Below are positions 62,595 to 64,000 of a DNA stretch of 64,000 bases, piece by piece. The notes under the pieces were generated by a model. The model saw only the letters and a list, made by a program, of their open reading frames with translations, searched no databases and was not told the origin of the DNA. The DNA comes from Nocardioides jishulii (GTDB lineage Bacteria; Actinomycetota; Actinomycetes; Propionibacteriales; Nocardioidaceae), in assembly GCF_006007965.1 (NCBI RefSeq), contig NZ_CP040748.1:1922001-1986000 (forward strand), read 5' to 3'. The position numbers were made by a program, and so were the translations under genes. Position 1 is the stretch's first letter, and every line of letters starts with the position of its first letter.

Positions 62595-64000
62595 CTACGA
62601 CGGCGGTGTCGGCGGTGCCACCCCCGACACCCGAGCCTGTGGACAACCGGCCTCCCAACGCCCCTGTGGACCAGAAACGGCGTGCAGCGCAGGCACAGGT
62701 CGGCCGCGCGGAGATTCAGCCGTCTGCGACAGCCGAACTGCCTCGCGCAGGGCGCTGTGCGCCCGTTGACGGTCCGCGTGCTGGGCGTCGTTCGTCGCTC
62801 CGTTGCCGAGCGGCAGGTCACCAGTGATCTTGTAGCGGTCGCGGTAGGCAGCGACAGATGACGCAGCCAGGATCCAACGACCTCGATCGACCGAATCCGT
62901 TGGCTGCTCCCCCAGCCTTCGCACCCAGGGTTCGCCGCTCGCGATGCCCCGGTCCACGAGTTCCCGCGCACGTGCTTCGATTAACGCCTTGCGCTCGTCC
63001 ACTGCCCGATGATCTTGCGCGCTCATCGCCCCCAGAGGCTCGGCAATCAGCCCAGCAATCAGCCTCGGACGCAGTCGGCATCCACGCGGTGCCACGGAGG
63101 CAGCCTTCTCAACGCGGTAGCGGAGCACCGCGGCGATGTCACTGGCATCGCCCAGGTCGTGTTGACCAACCACGCGCGGCACCAGGTGCTCGAGGTCGTG
63201 ATGGTGGGCCTCGGCTCCGCGGAGCGCCGCGGTGAGGGGTCCGAACGCGGAGGACTCCACCACTGCAGTGTGCTGGTCCGTGGTCAGCCCGGATCGGCTC
63301 AATAGGTCGACGAAGCGGTCGTGTTGTGCCTCTGCGGCGATCGTTTCGAGTTCCGCGGCGATCCGGTCGATCCCCCCGTGGGTCTCGTACTCGACCGCGA
63401 TCGTCTGGTGCGCCGACAAGCTGGCGCCCGTGTGCTGGAGCACTCCGAACAACACCGTCCTCGCGCTCACCTCATCAGGCTCGGGCGTGGTGTGGCTGTC
63501 GTCGGGTTGGTCGAGGGCGACGTACGCGATGTTCGATTCTCGGCCACGCGTCATCGACACGTACAGGTTCTCTCGTGTCGTCCTCGGTGTGACGACGACG
63601 TGGGACGTGTCGACGGTGATGCCTTGGGCACGGTGCGCGGTCACCGCGTACCCGAGGTCAAGGTGCTGGCCGACGTACTCGGCCGGCAAGACCGTGCCGG
63701 CGCCTCGTGCGTCGAGGCGTCGCACGACCGCGGAGCCATCCCGCCGGATGTCCGTGACGCGCCACCGGTCGCCGTTCTTGACCCAGCCACCCGGCATGGT
63801 CCGGAGGGTGCGGTCGTTGCGGCGGGTGATGACGACGTCACCGACCGAGGCACGGCTCCCGTCAGCGAGGTCCACCTCCCGAGGGTCCACGACCCCGTCG
63901 CTCATGATGCGTTCGGCCCGCGCGCGCTCGTTGAGCGCACGGACGGCGTGCGCAGACTCCGTGACGAGGACGCTGGCCAACCCCGCGTCGCAGTCCTTGC
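62595..64000 (-). CDS. TraA/TrwC-type conjugative relaxase-helicase, C-terminal part
   Basis: The frame is open to the right edge; about 468 residues of the C-terminal half are visible. It reads VGDVVITRRNDRTL, WVKNGDRWRV, then GYAVTAHRAQGITVDTSHVVV and LYVSMTRGRESN, the motifs V-VI region of a RecD2/TraI-type helicase, followed by a long helical tail. The relaxase domain would lie beyond the edge. It nicks and unwinds DNA for conjugative transfer, which indicates that the element starting at 51.4 kb is or was mobilisable. Confidence 0.85.
   Translation of the reverse strand, partial: KDCDAGLASVLVTESAHAVRALNERARAERIMSDGVVDPREVDLADGSRASVGDVVITRRNDRTLRTMPGGWVKNGDRWRVTDIRRDGSAVVRRLDARGAGTVLPAEYVGQHLDLGYAVTAHRAQGITVDTSHVVVTPRTTRENLYVSMTRGRESNIAYVALDQPDDSHTTPEPDEVSARTVLFGVLQHTGASLSAHQTIAVEYETHGGIDRIAAELETIAAEAQHDRFVDLLSRSGLTTDQHTAVVESSAFGPLTAALRGAEAHHHDLEHLVPRVVGQHDLGDASDIAAVLRYRVEKAASVAPRGCRLRPRLIAGLIAEPLGAMSAQDHRAVDERKALIEARARELVDRGIASGEPWVRRLGEQPTDSVDRGRWILAASSVAAYRDRYKITGDLPLGNGATNDAQHADRQRAHSALREAVRLSQTAESPRGRPVPALHAVSGPQGRWEAGCPQARVSGVAPPTPPS

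Noticed and set aside
1..64000. CRISPR array
   Set aside because: No regularly spaced repeat-spacer pattern and no cas genes were seen; the AGACCACG repeats are too short and close.
51400..64000. Prophage
   Set aside because: An integrase and excisionase are present, but there are no capsid, tail, terminase or lysis genes; TraA points to a conjugative or mobilisable element.

Overview
The window is high-GC DNA (most third codon positions G/C, frequent GTG starts, AAGGAGG-type ribosome sites) from an actinobacterium. Gene content and the tRNA-Val fragment style fit Nocardioides or a close relative (Nocardioidaceae), but there is no rRNA or other marker to prove it. No intact tRNA or rRNA gene and no CRISPR array is visible.

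Layout. (1) 1-8.6 kb looks like core chromosome: a PucR-type regulator cut by the left edge, a divergent and tightly overlapping five-gene branched-chain amino acid type ABC transporter operon (livG-F-H-M and a lipoprotein binding protein) closed by a perfect 17-bp hairpin, and a large GAF-PAS-PAS-GAF-PP2C (RsbU/SpoIIE type) sensor phosphatase. (2) 8.74-17.5 kb begins at a terminator plus a degenerate 3' fragment of a tRNA-Val gene and carries the wreck of a conjugative element: a VirB4-like ATPase truncated at its Walker A motif, an ArdC-like antirestriction protein, a TraG/TraD coupling protein, a single-strand binding protein and a coupled run of unknown genes. (3) 17.6-22.7 kb is an ion and pH module: NhaA, a MerR regulator facing a SulP transporter across a classic 19-bp-spacer MerR promoter, and a universal stress protein. 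(4) 22.8-30.3 kb is an arsenic cluster: thioredoxin reductase, fused arsenate reductase, ACR3, two ArsR regulators, an MFS exporter and two ArsO-like flavoproteins. (5) 30.4-33.3 kb is an insertion-sequence scar: a truncated excisionase gene, a broken IS3, a complete IS110 and a second IS3 fragment. (6) 33.5-47.6 kb holds small membrane proteins, a phosphoketolase-acetate kinase operon, a P2A-type cation ATPase, a run of decaying genes, a membrane-anchored alpha/beta hydrolase, and TrkH-TrkA potassium uptake. (7) 48-51.4 kb has an IS481 element, a tRNA-Pro 3' fragment, small unknown genes and an intact excisionase gene. (8) 51.4-64 kb is a second integrative element: a tRNA-Val 3' fragment, iterons, a tyrosine integrase, a three-gene helicase/split-adenine-methyltransferase module, a two-gene NERD-like helicase plus DUF2290-like module, and the 3' part of a TraA-type relaxase running off the right edge.

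Reading it together: excisionase, att and integrase at 51.0-51.6 kb lie in the order expected where two related elements meet in tandem (right end of one, left end of the next). The second excisionase copy at 30.48 kb and the second att at 8.79 kb suggest repeated accretion at a tRNA-Val gene, later scrambled by insertion sequences. The most interesting cargo is in 53.0-61.9 kb: a predicted DNA defence or modification system whose methyltransferase motifs are spread over three proteins, next to a helicase pair flanked by duplicated ends of the traA region.
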